Source: Cyanophora paradoxa
Lineage: Eukaryota; Glaucocystophyceae; Cyanophorales; Cyanophoraceae
Direction of reading: 5' to 3'
Length of the DNA stretch: 64,000 bases
Assembly: GCA_004431415.1 (NCBI GenBank)
Contig: QPMI01000455.1
Coordinates: forward strand, 19,510-83,509
Position 1 is the first letter of the stretch; each line of letters begins with the position of its first letter. Below the pieces are notes generated by a model that was not told the DNA's origin, made no database searches, and saw nothing but the letters and a program-made list of their open reading frames with translations. Below, piece after piece: positions 21,126 through 30,734 of the stretch. A program made the position numbers and the translations under genes.

Positions 21126-21970
21126 ATGGGTGAATATAATCGAGTTCAACTGCCTATATATTCCTTGGATCCCCTGCAATGCATTTTCGCCAGCATGAAG
21201 TAAATGATGAGGTTCGTGGTTTAGAATCCACAGAGAGACCCAATTCCAATGGCAACTCCTTTGATAAAAATTCGATTATTCGAGTTAAAGAGCTGAGAGC
21301 TGATAAGAATTCTGGTGTGGTTAAAACAACTCGACTTCTTGTCACAAATGCTAACTTTTTCCAGCCTACCAATGGAGGTCCTGATGCTTACAGTGTTGAT
21401 CTGAAAGCCCTTGATTTCGATAAGAATTCTGCTGCTGTTACTGTGAGATCAGGAGGAGCATTTATTGGGGGTGGTTGCAGAGTGTCAGGTCAACTCTCAT
21501 CCTCCATTTCGTATAATGATGTCCCAGATACTCTAGAGCAAAATGTGGAAGACCCCCAACGAATTCGATTATATACTCCTGTCGCACAGCAGCCATTAAT
21601 TCAATTTTACATTGGATATACTGTTACTCTTGAAAACTCGGAATTAATTGAAGGAACCAAAAGAGTACTGAGAGGTCTTGCGATTCCATCTGCAATGCTT
21701 TCCCTTTGTAGAGCCAACAACAATCAAGTAGGTCATAAATACTATTTCAATGTTCAGGGATATAATCATTTCGGTTATGGCTACTGTGTTTATAATAATA
21801 ATTTCACCTTTGACTTGTTTGTTACAGATATTGGGTTATATACTATAACTCTTATCGGTTTGAGAACAGATATAGCCGCTGTATCAGCTCTTAGAGGTGT
21901 AACTCCTGATACTCTTTCAGTTACAGGGTTTTACATGGAGCCAGATGTAATTGATGACCCAACCCCATAA
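21126..21970 (+). CDS. Fibre-associated beta-rich protein A, hypervariable C-terminal half (one frameshift)
   Basis: About 284 codons, intact in the right copy (39461-40315). It is a paralogue of the next gene: both have an ELR.DKN.G.VKTT.LLVTNANF core and an SGGA(F/Y)IG.G.RV segment. The first ~140 residues are nearly identical between copies; the rest is strongly diverged. This copy loses frame near 21165-21175, where a C run is one base shorter, so the ATG at 21126 is taken from the right copy. AGTAAAAGAAGC lies just upstream. Function unknown; the pattern suggests a surface-exposed binding protein. Confidence 0.6.
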
Positions 21971-21993
21971 AAGATATATCCCTTTAATGTAAA

Positions 21994-22830
21994 ATGGCAG
22001 AGGCACCCACACCAATAGAGCGAATTATAACACCACAGCTATCATTAGCTGCCCCAGCAAACCATGTTTTACAGCATGCTACTTTTGATGATGTGGAAGG
22101 TCTCCAATCCACAGAGGTCCAACCTACAATGAACACCTTTGGTTCCACCCACAAACTGAGATTACAGGAACTCAGATGTGATAAAAATAATGGAATAGTT
22201 AAGACAACTAAGCTACTTGTCACAAATGCAAACTTTTCTGCTCATTATGGAGACCCAGATAGCTATGGAGATCCTCTGTCTACTTATTCTTTTGAATCTA
22301 GGTCGGGAGCTATTAACTGCAAATCGGGGGGAGCATATATTGGTGATGGTCTTAGGGTTGGTGGGGCTGTTGGAGCGCCTCTATTTGTGAATGATCAACC
22401 CAATCCCATTGATCCCAATACCAGAATTCGAACCTATGTCCCCAGCATGAATGCCCCCTATATAATAAAAATATTCCCCATTGTTGTAAATGAACAAACA
22501 GCAGTAGTAGACTCTCTTGTTGAAATTGGTGACCACTACAAGGTAGTTGTGGATATCCCACCAGATGTTTATGCTCTTTGTCAAGTAGAGGGTGGAACTC
22601 CTAATTTTGCAGTTGTGATCACCCCATATGATAATTTCGGAATTGCTTATCATGGAGTCAATTTTGGTTTGGAAGATTATCAGTTCTTAGTGAGAGCCAC
22701 CAAGTTTGGTATATACAAATGTGTATTATATGCTGAGAGAACCGATTTTATTGCAAAGCAGAATACCTATGCTGAGTACTATGGGACAAATCGATATTTC
22801 CCCATTTTTGGGCAGGATACTGCTCCATAA
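21994..22830 (+). CDS. Fibre-associated beta-rich protein B, unknown function
   Basis: 278 residues, paralogous to the gene just upstream and to the truncated gene at 24654. Shared features are LRLQELRCDKN, KTTKLLVTNANF and SGGAYIGDGLRVGG. Unlike protein A it is almost unchanged between the two virus copies, so the two paralogues evolve very differently. It lies 23 bases after protein A and 22 before the zinc-ribbon gene, indicating a compact gene run. No known domain; a virion surface or fibre-tip protein is inferred from position. Confidence 0.6.
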   Translation: MAEAPTPIERIITPQLSLAAPANHVLQHATFDDVEGLQSTEVQPTMNTFGSTHKLRLQELRCDKNNGIVKTTKLLVTNANFSAHYGDPDSYGDPLSTYSFESRSGAINCKSGGAYIGDGLRVGGAVGAPLFVNDQPNPIDPNTRIRTYVPSMNAPYIIKIFPIVVNEQTAVVDSLVEIGDHYKVVVDIPPDVYALCQVEGGTPNFAVVITPYDNFGIAYHGVNFGLEDYQFLVRATKFGIYKCVLYAERTDFIAKQNTYAEYYGTNRYFPIFGQDTAP

Positions 22831-22852
22831 GAATATTGGTTATATATAGAGT

Positions 22853-23125
22853 ATGGATAGTAAAACAAAAAAGTTTATTGATGCTGCTATGACAGTTCAT
22901 GGTAAAGATAAATTCGATTACAGTGAGACACATTACATCAAAGCTCAAGAGAAAGTATCTGTGAGATGTTTGCAGTGTAACAAGGTGATCCTTACCTATC
23001 CCTTTAATCATGTGAAGGGGTCAGGTTGCAGGGACTGTAACAAAAGAAAGAGTCAAGCACACAGGAAAAGAGCTACTTCATCAATCAGAGTAGAGTATAG
23101 GGATATTTGCATTAGGTTTGACTAG
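22853..23125 (+). CDS. Single-unit zinc-ribbon DNA-binding protein
   Basis: 90 residues. One copy of the unit KFIDAAMTVHGKDKFDYSE with two CxxC pairs (RCLQCN and GCRDCN) and a basic tail. The same unit occurs three times in the homing endonuclease at 51613, where it precedes a nuclease domain. Here the nuclease is absent, so this may be a captured DNA-binding part used as a regulator, or a relic of a lost endonuclease. Conserved in the right copy (38309-38581) with some changes in the basic tail. Confidence 0.6.
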   Translation: MDSKTKKFIDAAMTVHGKDKFDYSETHYIKAQEKVSVRCLQCNKVILTYPFNHVKGSGCRDCNKRKSQAHRKRATSSIRVEYRDICIRFD

Positions 23126-23148
23126 TTAATTTTTCTAAGGTATTCTTA

Positions 23149-23547
23149 ATGGAGACTCAATACAGAGGCTTTCATGTTATGCTTGATTACAAGGCTAAAT
23201 CAGCTATTGCAACAGGACATGAGCATGTTAGCTTCCTAGGTAATTGGATTATGGGAACCCTTGAACAAGCAGTATTAAGACAAGGCATTAGGATTGTTCA
23301 TAAACACTGTGAGATATTTGATGGCAAACTATCACCTCCTGGTTTTGCATTGGTTTTGCTATTAGATGAAAGCCATTGCACAGCTCATTGTTATTCCAAT
23401 GAAGGCATGTTAGCAATTGATATATTCAGTTGTGGTAAAGAAGCTCAGCATAAAACACAATCAGTTGCAGATGAGATCGATAAAACAATGAATTTCCTCA
23501 CATTTGAGAAGACTGAGAGACATAAACATGATAGATTCCCGTTTTGA
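23149..23547 (+). CDS. speD: S-adenosylmethionine decarboxylase-like protein (SpeD family)
   Basis: 132 residues, the length of prokaryotic-type SpeD. The hallmark segment LSPPGFALVLLLDESHCTAH contains the Ser that self-cleaves to a pyruvoyl cofactor (Ser75 in ESH) and the following His (His80); the catalytic Cys is Cys95 in DIFSCG. The family makes decarboxylated SAM for spermidine synthesis. Some homologues decarboxylate ornithine or arginine instead, and substrate choice cannot be read here. It is the last gene before the virus terminus. Both copies keep every key residue, which argues for selection. Confidence 0.85.
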   Translation: METQYRGFHVMLDYKAKSAIATGHEHVSFLGNWIMGTLEQAVLRQGIRIVHKHCEIFDGKLSPPGFALVLLLDESHCTAHCYSNEGMLAIDIFSCGKEAQHKTQSVADEIDKTMNFLTFEKTERHKHDRFPF

Positions 23548-23865
23548 TGAGTTTCTTTCCTTTGTTTTCTAACAATAACATTGATCAGCTACTGTAACAA
23601 AAAGATATAATATATCCTTTTCCTACAGTAGCTTTCTACAATGATTATTTTCCGGATTCCGGTCATTTGTTACAATAGAATTCTACTGTATGATGTAGCC
23701 TAAATATGACTACACCTTAGACTTGCATATGTTAAATTTCGAATACTATTCGATTTCTTTACACTAAACCCTCAGCATCTCCTCTTGATTCCCCCTATTA
23801 TATTATATTTATATTTAAGTGGACTCAAGGTTGACTCATATTAATCGTAAAAGTAGTAATAGTAT
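23548..23865. other. AT-rich non-coding region after speD
   Basis: About 320 bases with no convincing gene. It contains short inverted stretches around GATATAATATATCC and CTACTGTA words. The right copy (37682-37880) is clearly shorter and diverged here, so the region is under weak constraint. Confidence 0.5.
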
Positions 23866-24075
23866 ATGGATTTTGTTACGAATTCAATGGGAGGGTTGAC
23901 TAAGTGGGTTGAGTTGACTCAAATTTCACAGGAAATAACAATGAATCAGAGTATAAATGCATTTTTTGAATCAACTACACCAACTAACACTGAGATTTTA
24001 ACAATATATGAGGTCCTTACTGAATATGGTTTGTGTCACAGGTGTCACAGGTCTATCCCAGCTCAAGCCCTATAA
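23866..24075 (+). CDS. Possible 69-codon gene running into the hairpin repeat
   Basis: Opens MDFVTNSMGGLTKWVELTQI and continues into the hairpin, where the repeat is read as CHRCHRS. The first ~57 codons are virtually identical in DNA in the right copy (37488-37649), so there are too few differences to test for coding. It may be a real small gene or simply conserved terminal DNA. Confidence 0.25.
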   Translation: MDFVTNSMGGLTKWVELTQISQEITMNQSINAFFESTTPTNTEILTIYEVLTEYGLCHRCHRSIPAQAL

Positions 24076-24124
24076 AGAGTGATTTTCCCTTTCGATGGGA
24101 TGGACCTGTGACACCTGTGACACC
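24015..24124. repeat. TGTCACAGG hairpin, locus 2 of left virus
   Basis: CCTTACTGAATATGGTTTG, then (TGTCACAGG)x2, TCTATCCCA, a 35-base loop holding CTATAAA, and the matching 3' arm. The stem is 28 bp with one mismatch. It shares flank and unit with 7226-7336 although the loops are unrelated. Confidence 0.85.
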
Positions 24125-24375
24125 CAATTATTTCAAAAATCCTAAGGGTCCCCCCTTAGACTCATTAAAACATGATAATAACATATCAATTTCATGTATA
24201 ATTACGATTGGATTCAATAAGAGATCTATTTGTTTTATTTAACAAATGAATCTTTTATGGATCTTAATCGAGTTAAGCGATATGTTTCCGATTAAATGAA
24301 TTAAATTTAATTAAATTTAATCGAGAAAGTACATGAATATAATATCGATTAAATCAATTAACTTTTAGACCAATC
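24125..24375. other. AT-rich subterminal region of left virus
   Basis: About 250 bases without a gene, dominated by AATTAAATTTAATT palindromes and TCGATTAA words. It is nearly identical at 36845-37080 in the right copy. The position just inside the fold-back terminus suggests a replication or packaging signal, but this is inference. Confidence 0.5.
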
Positions 24376-24659
24376 ACACATAGTAAAATGCGGAGTTTTA
24401 ACCAGAGGCAAGATCTAATTGAGATTCAGTTATATTATTCGGAAATATATACAGATTATCGATAGACTCAGTAAGACTAATCGGAAAATAAGAGAAATTT
24501 ACGATAAAATATCGAAAAGAATACAAAATAATCGAAATAAATGAATATTCGATAAGATATACACAGATTATCGATTGATTGAAATAGAATATACGAGATA
24601 TATCAACAAAATCAATTAAGATTAAGCCGAGGGTTAAAACTCCGCATTTTACTATGTGT
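24376..24659. repeat. 284-bp fold-back element with 28-bp inverted ends at the virus terminus
   Basis: Begins ACACATAGTAAAATGCGG and ends with its reverse complement; the perfect inverted ends are 24376-24403 and 24632-24659. The interior is AT-rich and packed with TCGA words, with no coding potential. An almost identical 283-bp copy ends the right virus (36562-36844). The outer edge is followed directly by unrelated sequence. It is either the true palindromic viral terminus or a MITE sitting there. Confidence 0.85.
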
Positions 24660-25289
24660 AATCTTGTCGTAACAAATGCAAATTTTAATTCGAACTATGG
24701 TGATTTTGACAGCTATGATGATGCTAACAAGATTAATAACTTTACCTATGAATCCAGAAAAGGGGCCGTCACCTGCAGGTCCGGAGGTGCGTATATAGGG
24801 GATGGCCTGAGAGTAGGCGGAGCCGCTTGTGCTCCTATATTTGTTAATGATCAACCTAACCCTGAAAACACTAATGAAAGAATCAGAACCTATGTGCCTT
24901 CTATGAATTCGCCTTATATCATCAAAGTCTTCACGCTAAACATAAATGAGCAAACATCGATCGTAGATAATGTTCAGCCACTCGGAAATCACTTCAAGAG
25001 TGTTGTTGATATTCCCCCGGATATCTATTTCCTTTGTAGGAGAAATGATGCTCTCCGGCCAAATATAGCTGTTTTAATCAATCCTATTGACAATTTTGGT
25101 GTCGCTTTCCATTCTACTCCAGTGGGGGTTGAAGATTACCAGTTTATTGTGAGGGCAACGCTTATGGGTGCCTACAAAATTATTCTATTTGCCGAAAGAA
25201 CAGATGTGATTGCAAATGGTGTCAAGTACGGGGAAACGTTCAATTCGAATCGTTATTTCCCAATCGGCGGGGCCGATCCTAATCCCTGA
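24654..25289 (+). pseudogene. 5'-truncated third paralogue of fibre-associated protein B from a divergent virus
   Basis: From 24660 the frame reads NLVVTNANF, then SGGAYIGDGLRVGGAA, and runs to the same end (NRYFPIGGADPNP) as protein B at 21994. The N-terminal ~70 residues are missing; the break is exactly the edge of the fold-back element, whose terminal ATGTGT supplies an accidental in-frame ATG. Divergence from both virus copies is much greater than between them, so it comes from another lineage. The base composition is a little richer in G/C. Confidence 0.75.
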
Positions 25290-25356
25290 GTTCGTTCTGA
25301 ATTATTTGCTGAGACCTCTGATAATGGCCTCATGTCTTGCAGGGCTGTTTGAGTTG

Positions 25357-25536
25357 CTACATCATTTCCATGCGCACTCCCGCTTGCAATCCCAGTGTTG
25401 CACTGCGGATCTTGACCTTTCCTTTGGTGGTGATCATGACAGCAACAGCGCCAACCGTGAAGTTGAACACGAAGCTCTTCAGCACGTAGAAGATCCAGCA
25501 CCACCTGGTGTGTACTACCAGAGGCCTCGGACACCG
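25357..25536 (-). other. Short open segment with membrane-like stretch, unclassified
   Basis: Sixty codons between two stops. The C-terminal part reads SFVFNFTVGAVAVMITTKGK, a plausible transmembrane segment followed by a basic tail. There is no start codon at its head, so it could be the last exon or a remnant of a larger gene. G/C content is higher than in the virus genes. The rest of 25290-25652 shows nothing recognisable. Confidence 0.2.
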
Positions 25537-25652
25537 TCAATAACATACCATCTATATCAGGATGCCTAAATGTTTGGGACATCCTTTTGTTTGCATTTGA
25601 AAAAAAGAAACGGGGACAGCCAGCCGTTTCAAACACATAGATACCTTTTTAT

Positions 25653-26156
25653 TTACGCCCTGTTTTCAATTGGGAAATTAAGACGTAGAAAAGGCCGGTC
25701 TGCCTCTGCAGTGTGCTCAAGTAGATACTGATCTCGAGCTCTGGCTGCTTCCTCCGCTGTGGAGAAGCATCCGACATCGATTGTTTTTCTATTTTTGCCA
25801 ATGGTAGCAACCCATCTGCTTTTCGATCTGTTGTAACTCAATCCAAGGAATCCGCTGGTGTTATTCGAATTCTTGTCTCGATGCATTCGGTGCTGCTGTT
25901 TTGTTACGAACTTTAGATTATCTCTGCGACAATCCAGTTTATCCCCGCTGACACAGAGGATGCTATGATCTGCAGGAGCTTTCCCCTTCACCAGATCTCT
26001 AAATTTCTTATGCCATCTCTCTTCAGGGTGGAATGCTACTGGATAGCCATTCGAGTCTATGTAGAACCTCAGACCAGAGAATTTCTCCTCGTCATCTTTC
26101 GAGATTAGCACTGAGTGCACTGTGTTTGGTGTCTTCACCTGAATTGCAGAGTCCAT
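25653..26156 (-). CDS. HNH-AP2 homing endonuclease
   Basis: 167 residues from the ATG at 26156; an in-frame ATG at 26216 is possible, but a TTATATTATCGAAAGG late-type box lies just before the inner one. Residues about 70-95 form an HNH-type core (DHSILCVSGDKLDCRRDNLK), followed by an AP2 DNA-binding domain at about 105-155 (TSGFLGLSYNRSKSRW, then FSTAEEAARARDQYL). This architecture is typical of mobile endonucleases in phages, algal viruses and plastids. It lies tail to tail with the truncated divergent viral gene, so it may belong to that third virus. Confidence 0.75.
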   Translation of the reverse strand: MDSAIQVKTPNTVHSVLISKDDEEKFSGLRFYIDSNGYPVAFHPEERWHKKFRDLVKGKAPADHSILCVSGDKLDCRRDNLKFVTKQQHRMHRDKNSNNTSGFLGLSYNRSKSRWVATIGKNRKTIDVGCFSTAEEAARARDQYLLEHTAEADRPFLRLNFPIENRA

Positions 26157-26506
26157 GTATCTTCCTTTCGATAATATAAGAGATTGTGTTCTCTTTATGT
26201 CATACACACCCCTCATATTAAACCGGGAATTTCTAGTGCGGCCTCTCAGTGGACACTAGAATGCCTAAGCTCATACCCTAAAGTGAATTCCCAATCAGCC
26301 TCAAAGGCTCTCCCGTTAGCTACCTCCTCGAAGCTAAATCGAAATTTATTTTTCAACCCCGAAGGTACCCACGCACACGCCCTCTGTTACGTCACTGCAG
26401 AGGGAAACGTGTAAAACGATTTTGGTACACGCACGGCAAAATCAGATCGATCTAGTGAGGGGAAGACGCTAAATACCCATGGAACCGCGGCCCGGAGCGA
26501 AGCGAA
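26157..26506. other. Transition from virus-like to GC-rich retroelement sequence
   Basis: About 350 bases with no gene found. Composition changes sharply near 26350, where GC-rich sequence of the Ty3/gypsy element begins. I see no clear LTR or primer-binding site. Confidence 0.4.
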
Positions 26507-26930
26507 GTGGCCGTAAGCGGGGTCCATGGGTGTACAACAGACGCCCTGACCGCGCCGTCGCACGTCGACGCCGCAATCTCGGCCTTGCAATCGGGTCTCG
26601 TCCCCTCCTCGACTACCTCCGCGCCGTCGCACGCCGACGCCGCAACCCCGACCCTCCCGACGGCTGCACCCTCGCGCGTCGAAGCTGCAGCCGCCGTCCC
26701 CACCATCCCCGTCGCTGCCTCCCGCGTGCCGTCACACGACGATGCCACCACGGGCACGACCGCGATTACTACGACACAGGCCTCCGCTCCCGCCTCCTCT
26801 ACGAGCGTGCCCTCGACCGTCGGGACCTCAGGAACTCTGACACCGTCGCGCGTCGACGCTGCCTCGACTCCTACGGTCCCTGCTGCCTTGACCCGCTTCA
26901 CCCCTCCCGCCGGCGCTCGCTCGGGGCAAT
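26507..26930 (+). pseudogene. Ala/Thr/Pro-rich remnant, probable gag N-terminus of the Ty3/gypsy element
   Basis: An open, low-complexity frame rich in Ala, Thr, Ser, Pro and Val, with repeated APSHVDAA-type units. It is not in frame with the pol sequence that follows at once, and everything expected between (nucleocapsid, protease, front half of reverse transcriptase) is missing. An internal deletion joining gag to pol is the simplest reading. No zinc knuckle is visible. Confidence 0.4.
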
Positions 26931-29900
26931 CTCAAATTGAAACCAAGCAAGTGTCACTTCATGGTCCGCAAGATCGACCTTCTTGGCCACCGCGTCAGCG
27001 CTCAGGGCGTTCGCATGGACACGAAGAAGGTGGAGGTGATCTCCAAGATTACCGAACGAGAACTGCAGACCGTCGAGCACATGCGCAGCTTCCTCGGCAT
27101 GACGGGTTTCTACAGGCGCTTCATCCGCAACTACACGCGACGCGAGCTTCCGCTCCGTGACCTGATTCACGCAGCGAAGCTAGCGGACACGACGCAGCTC
27201 CAGTGGACGCCAGAAGCCAGCGAAGCACTCGCAGACCTCAAGAAGGTCATGTGCGACGACATCGTGCTCATGCTCCCTGACTTTTCCAAACCGTTCATCA
27301 TCTACACGGATTGGAGCCTGCGAGCAATGGGCGCGGCACTCATGCAAACAGACTCTGACAGTCAAGAACGACCAATCGCCTTCATCAGCCGAACCCTGAC
27401 GGCCACGGAGGCGCGGTACAGCTCCCCGACGGAAGGCGAGTGCATTGCAGTCATGTGGGCCGTCAAGACGTGGCGACACTACTTCGACTGCGGGCACCCG
27501 TTTACCATCCGCACGGACCACTCGCCGCTTCAGTGGTTGAAGTCGCAAGAACTCCTGGCGAACAAAGCGCTTTCACGCGCGGCGCTCGTCATGCAAGGCT
27601 TCAACTACACAATTGAGTACAGACCGGGCTCGACTAACGTTGTTGCCGACTTCGAGTCGCGCATGGCTCGTACGCATCCGATCTATGAGCCGGGAGCGGC
27701 GGACGGATCGGACCTCACCACCGACCTGCCCAATGGGGCTCACGGACACTCGGTACCCCGCAGCGGCGACCCCGACGACCCGACAGAAATCTACGGCACG
27801 CTCGTCCCCGTGACGACCGAGCCTACGACATCTATCGCGGCCGCCGGCCTCGACGGACGCGCATGGGCACCACCAGCACCTGGAACAAAGCGACGCCGAC
27901 CGGTGACATTGGCCGAGCCTCGTAGCTCGCCCAACTCGCCACCACAACGCGCCCGCCGCAAGCCAGAGGAGCAGGTGACGGAAGATGCCGAGGACGTGAC
28001 TTCCGAGGTGGACCCCGCGGAGTTCTCCGATGCTGACGACGACGACCTCTCGTCTGAGGAACAGCGGAGCTCGCCCTCGCACGCCGAGGCCGACCCCCCT
28101 GGACGGACGGGACCTCACTCTGAGGAACAGCGGAGCTCGCCCGCGCTCGGCAACACCACGCGCGACGGGACTCGCGGCTCGGGAGATCGAGGGAGAGGGA
28201 GGGGTACACTGCGCGGGCGACCTCGTGGACGACCACGGGGGCGACCTCGCCTGCACCACCCCAGAAACCGCCCTTCAGCAACCGAGCCTCGCAAGCCGGT
28301 GCTGCCTGACGCGGATCCGATCGGGAACCTTCTCCCACCTCCCCAACTCCCCGGCGGCCTTCAGCTTGAGATCGAGAACTACTGGCGGCAGGACGCGCAA
28401 CGCCATCTTGACGGACGCCAACACGAACTCGCTCGGCCGGAGCCCGACGGCAAGGCTGACCCGCCGCTCTCGCCGAACAGCTCGGTTGGGGAACCGATGG
28501 ACGTGACGGACGGGGAACCTCCTCAAGCGACCCTTCCTGCGCCCGCAGCATCACCTGCCTATGCGGGGCAGCAGGGCAACAAGCAGTCTCGACGCAGGGC
28601 AGAGGATCGCCATCGAGCTGCGAAGCAGGCCCAACACCGTTCGCTCAAACAACAGGCGCAGCAACGACACGAGGAGAACGTGCGCAACAACGCAGATCCT
28701 GACGGAGCCGAGGCGCGTCCTCGCCTCTCGAAGGAGCAGCGTAAGCAACGCCGTGACACTCGTCGTCAAGAACTCGAGATGCAGGCGCCACGCCCCCCGA
28801 ACCTCATCCTCACTCGTGGTGCGGGGTCTCGCAAGGGTCGGTACGCCATCGCGCCCCCCAGCGTGATGGATGTGCTTGACGAAGCTCTCCTCCCGACACC
28901 GACTCCACCGGAGACGCTGGGCAACGAGCGCGAACTTCCACCCGCGGAGCCGTTCTCGACAGACGGCGTCGCTCCGCTGGATGACCGTACTGGCGGGCGC
29001 AACGCCCCGAAGCCGGTCTATCTGCCGCCAGAGACCACTGTCGCCGACTGCTGGATGCAGGGACCTCAGCCGCTGGTTGAAGTCCCTGTACCACCTGCAC
29101 TACAGCCTCTGACGGTCGACGGAGCCTCTATGGTAGAAGATCAGAAGACAGACCCGCTCTGTCAGATGATCATCGCGTTCAAGCTTCGGAAGGAGAACCT
29201 TGCTCGTTGTTACGGCCACACTCACAGCGCCGACATCCTGAGTCGTGATCCCGACGTCTCAAAGACCTGCTTCGGCTGTGGGCAGGCACGGGAACGCTTT
29301 GCAAAGGAGGTGGGACGCTACTGTCTCTCTCGTTCTGGCGTGGTTCTCCGCACTCCCCTCTTCCCAACGATGGGCTCGCCGGTGGTAGTACCTCAGCGCT
29401 GGAGGGCTGCAGTGATGGAAGCGTATCACGATGACTGGGCCCACCGAGGCGCCTCCATCGTCGCCCGTCGCATCGCGACTCGCTTCTGGTGGCCTGGCAT
29501 GACGAAGATGGTGCACCGCTACGTTCGTACTTGTCACCACTGCCAGCTGGCGAAGGCCAAGCACCGGCCTCGAGTGCAGCACATGATCATCGAATCGCGA
29601 CACCCTGGCGACCTGCGACAAGCTGATCTCTGCCCGATGCCTCACGCCAAGGACGCTCCTCACCGCTTTACGCAAGTGCTGATTGACATCGACGCGTACA
29701 CCAAGTATCCGGAGATCATCATGCTCACGGAAGCTGACGGCACGGCCATGGAATGGGCTGCGCAGAGCATCCAGTCCTCAAACGGCACGCCCAAACGTTA
29801 CCTCACGGACAACGGCACGGTTTTCAAGCCGAAGACGCCTTGGGGCAAGTTTTGGACCCAGCAGGGTGTGCGGCTCATCTACACTGGTGTCTCTCATCAG

Positions 29901-30734
29901 TCAACCAACGGCGGTGCCGAACGACTTGTCGGGGTGTACAAGCGGCTTGTCTTTGCGCTCTGCGCCGAGGACAAGCACGACAACGTCTACTGGCCGTACT
30001 ACCACTATCGTGTGCTCTTCGCGCTGCGCACTACGATCCACGCGGCAACCGGCTTCTCTCCGGCTACGCTTCACCATGGACGCGAGCTGGTACTGCCCGG
30101 GGACCTCCGCCTGGATCTTGTTCAGCGTGAACCCTTTGGCGAACCTTACACGTACGCGGAGTATGCGCTGGCTGTCGCACGGGCGGCTTCCAGCGTCGCC
30201 GAGGCGGTCAAGGCTCACCGGAAGATGTACAATCACAAACTCCTCCGCTACGGCACCGGCAACGAACCTCGCCAGATTTTTGTGCCGGGCGACAAGGTGC
30301 TCTGCTGGAGCGAGAGCGCGAAGGCGACCAACGTCATGAAGCATGGTACTCGTAACGGCTGGACTGGCCCGTACGTGGTCGTGGAGGTCTTCTCTCACGG
30401 CTACCTCTACACCGTACGCGGCAACCCGTCATCCCGCATGCATCGTTCGACGGACGTTGTGGTGCACGTCGACAACATCATTCCGTACTATGACCGCCCC
30501 GATAACTTCGCCGAGGATCCGAAGCCTGGTCGGCCTCGACGGCGTGTCCCTGAACCTGCTCCTCCGCCTCCGGTGCATCTGGACGCGGATGGTGACCAGC
30601 CTATGGAGGACCCGCTGATCTTGCACGACGATGAGCCTCGCCCTGAGGGCAGTCTGGCTGGAGAGGACATGTGTACAGCGACGACGACTCCGCGGAGTCT
30701 GAGCAGGAAGAGAGCGTACAGCTCCATGTTGTAA
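26931..30734 (+). pseudogene. Ty3/gypsy pol, 5'-deleted: reverse transcriptase end, RNase H, integrase
   Basis: About 1,265 codons without an ATG. It opens inside the reverse transcriptase, after the catalytic YxDD site (KPSKCHFMVRKIDLLGH), then RNase H at about 115-245 (IIYTDWSLRAMGAAL, TEGECIAVMWAV, IRTDHSPLQWL). A ~500-residue Pro/Arg/Glu-rich linker follows, with an RGRPRGRPRGRPR run near 28200-28250. The integrase has the HHCC finger (about 830-870, CHHCQLAK), catalytic residues in QADLCP (about 895), LTDNGT (about 955) and GGAERL (about 992), and a GPY-type C-terminus (GWTGPYVVVE). Missing 5' parts make it non-autonomous. GC content is far above that of the viruses. Confidence 0.85.

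Larger units (their letters stand above)
1..24659. mobile_element. Integrated Polinton-class DNA virus, left copy (one end outside window)
   Basis: A contiguous block of about 20 viral genes with integrase, PolB, primase-helicase, packaging ATPase and double jelly-roll capsid protein, ending on the right in an AT-rich subterminal region and a 284-bp fold-back element. The left boundary lies outside the window. Gene order matches the inverted copy at 36562-63165. The gene set fits Polintons/adintoviruses, but the fibre, SpeD and primase-helicase are additions to the classic set. Coding density is high and genes are intact apart from one-base indels, so this is a young insertion or a resident provirus. 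Confidence 0.85.

Noticed and set aside
24030-24075. CHRCHRS / CDRCDRS as a zinc-binding protein motif
   Set aside because: It is the hairpin repeat read as codons, and it changes with the repeat inversion.
24015-24124. CRISPR-like array of short direct repeats
   Set aside because: Repeats are adjacent 9-base units forming hairpin arms, with no spacers, no cas genes and a eukaryotic setting.
24376-24663. AATC as a target-site duplication around the left fold-back element
   Set aside because: A 4-base match only. The right element has no equivalent match, so chance is the simpler explanation.
27573-30398. Long open frames on the minus strand and alternative plus frames opposite the Ty3/gypsy pol
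   Set aside because: High GC makes stops rare. These frames carry no motifs, whereas the pol frame carries RNase H and integrase motifs throughout.
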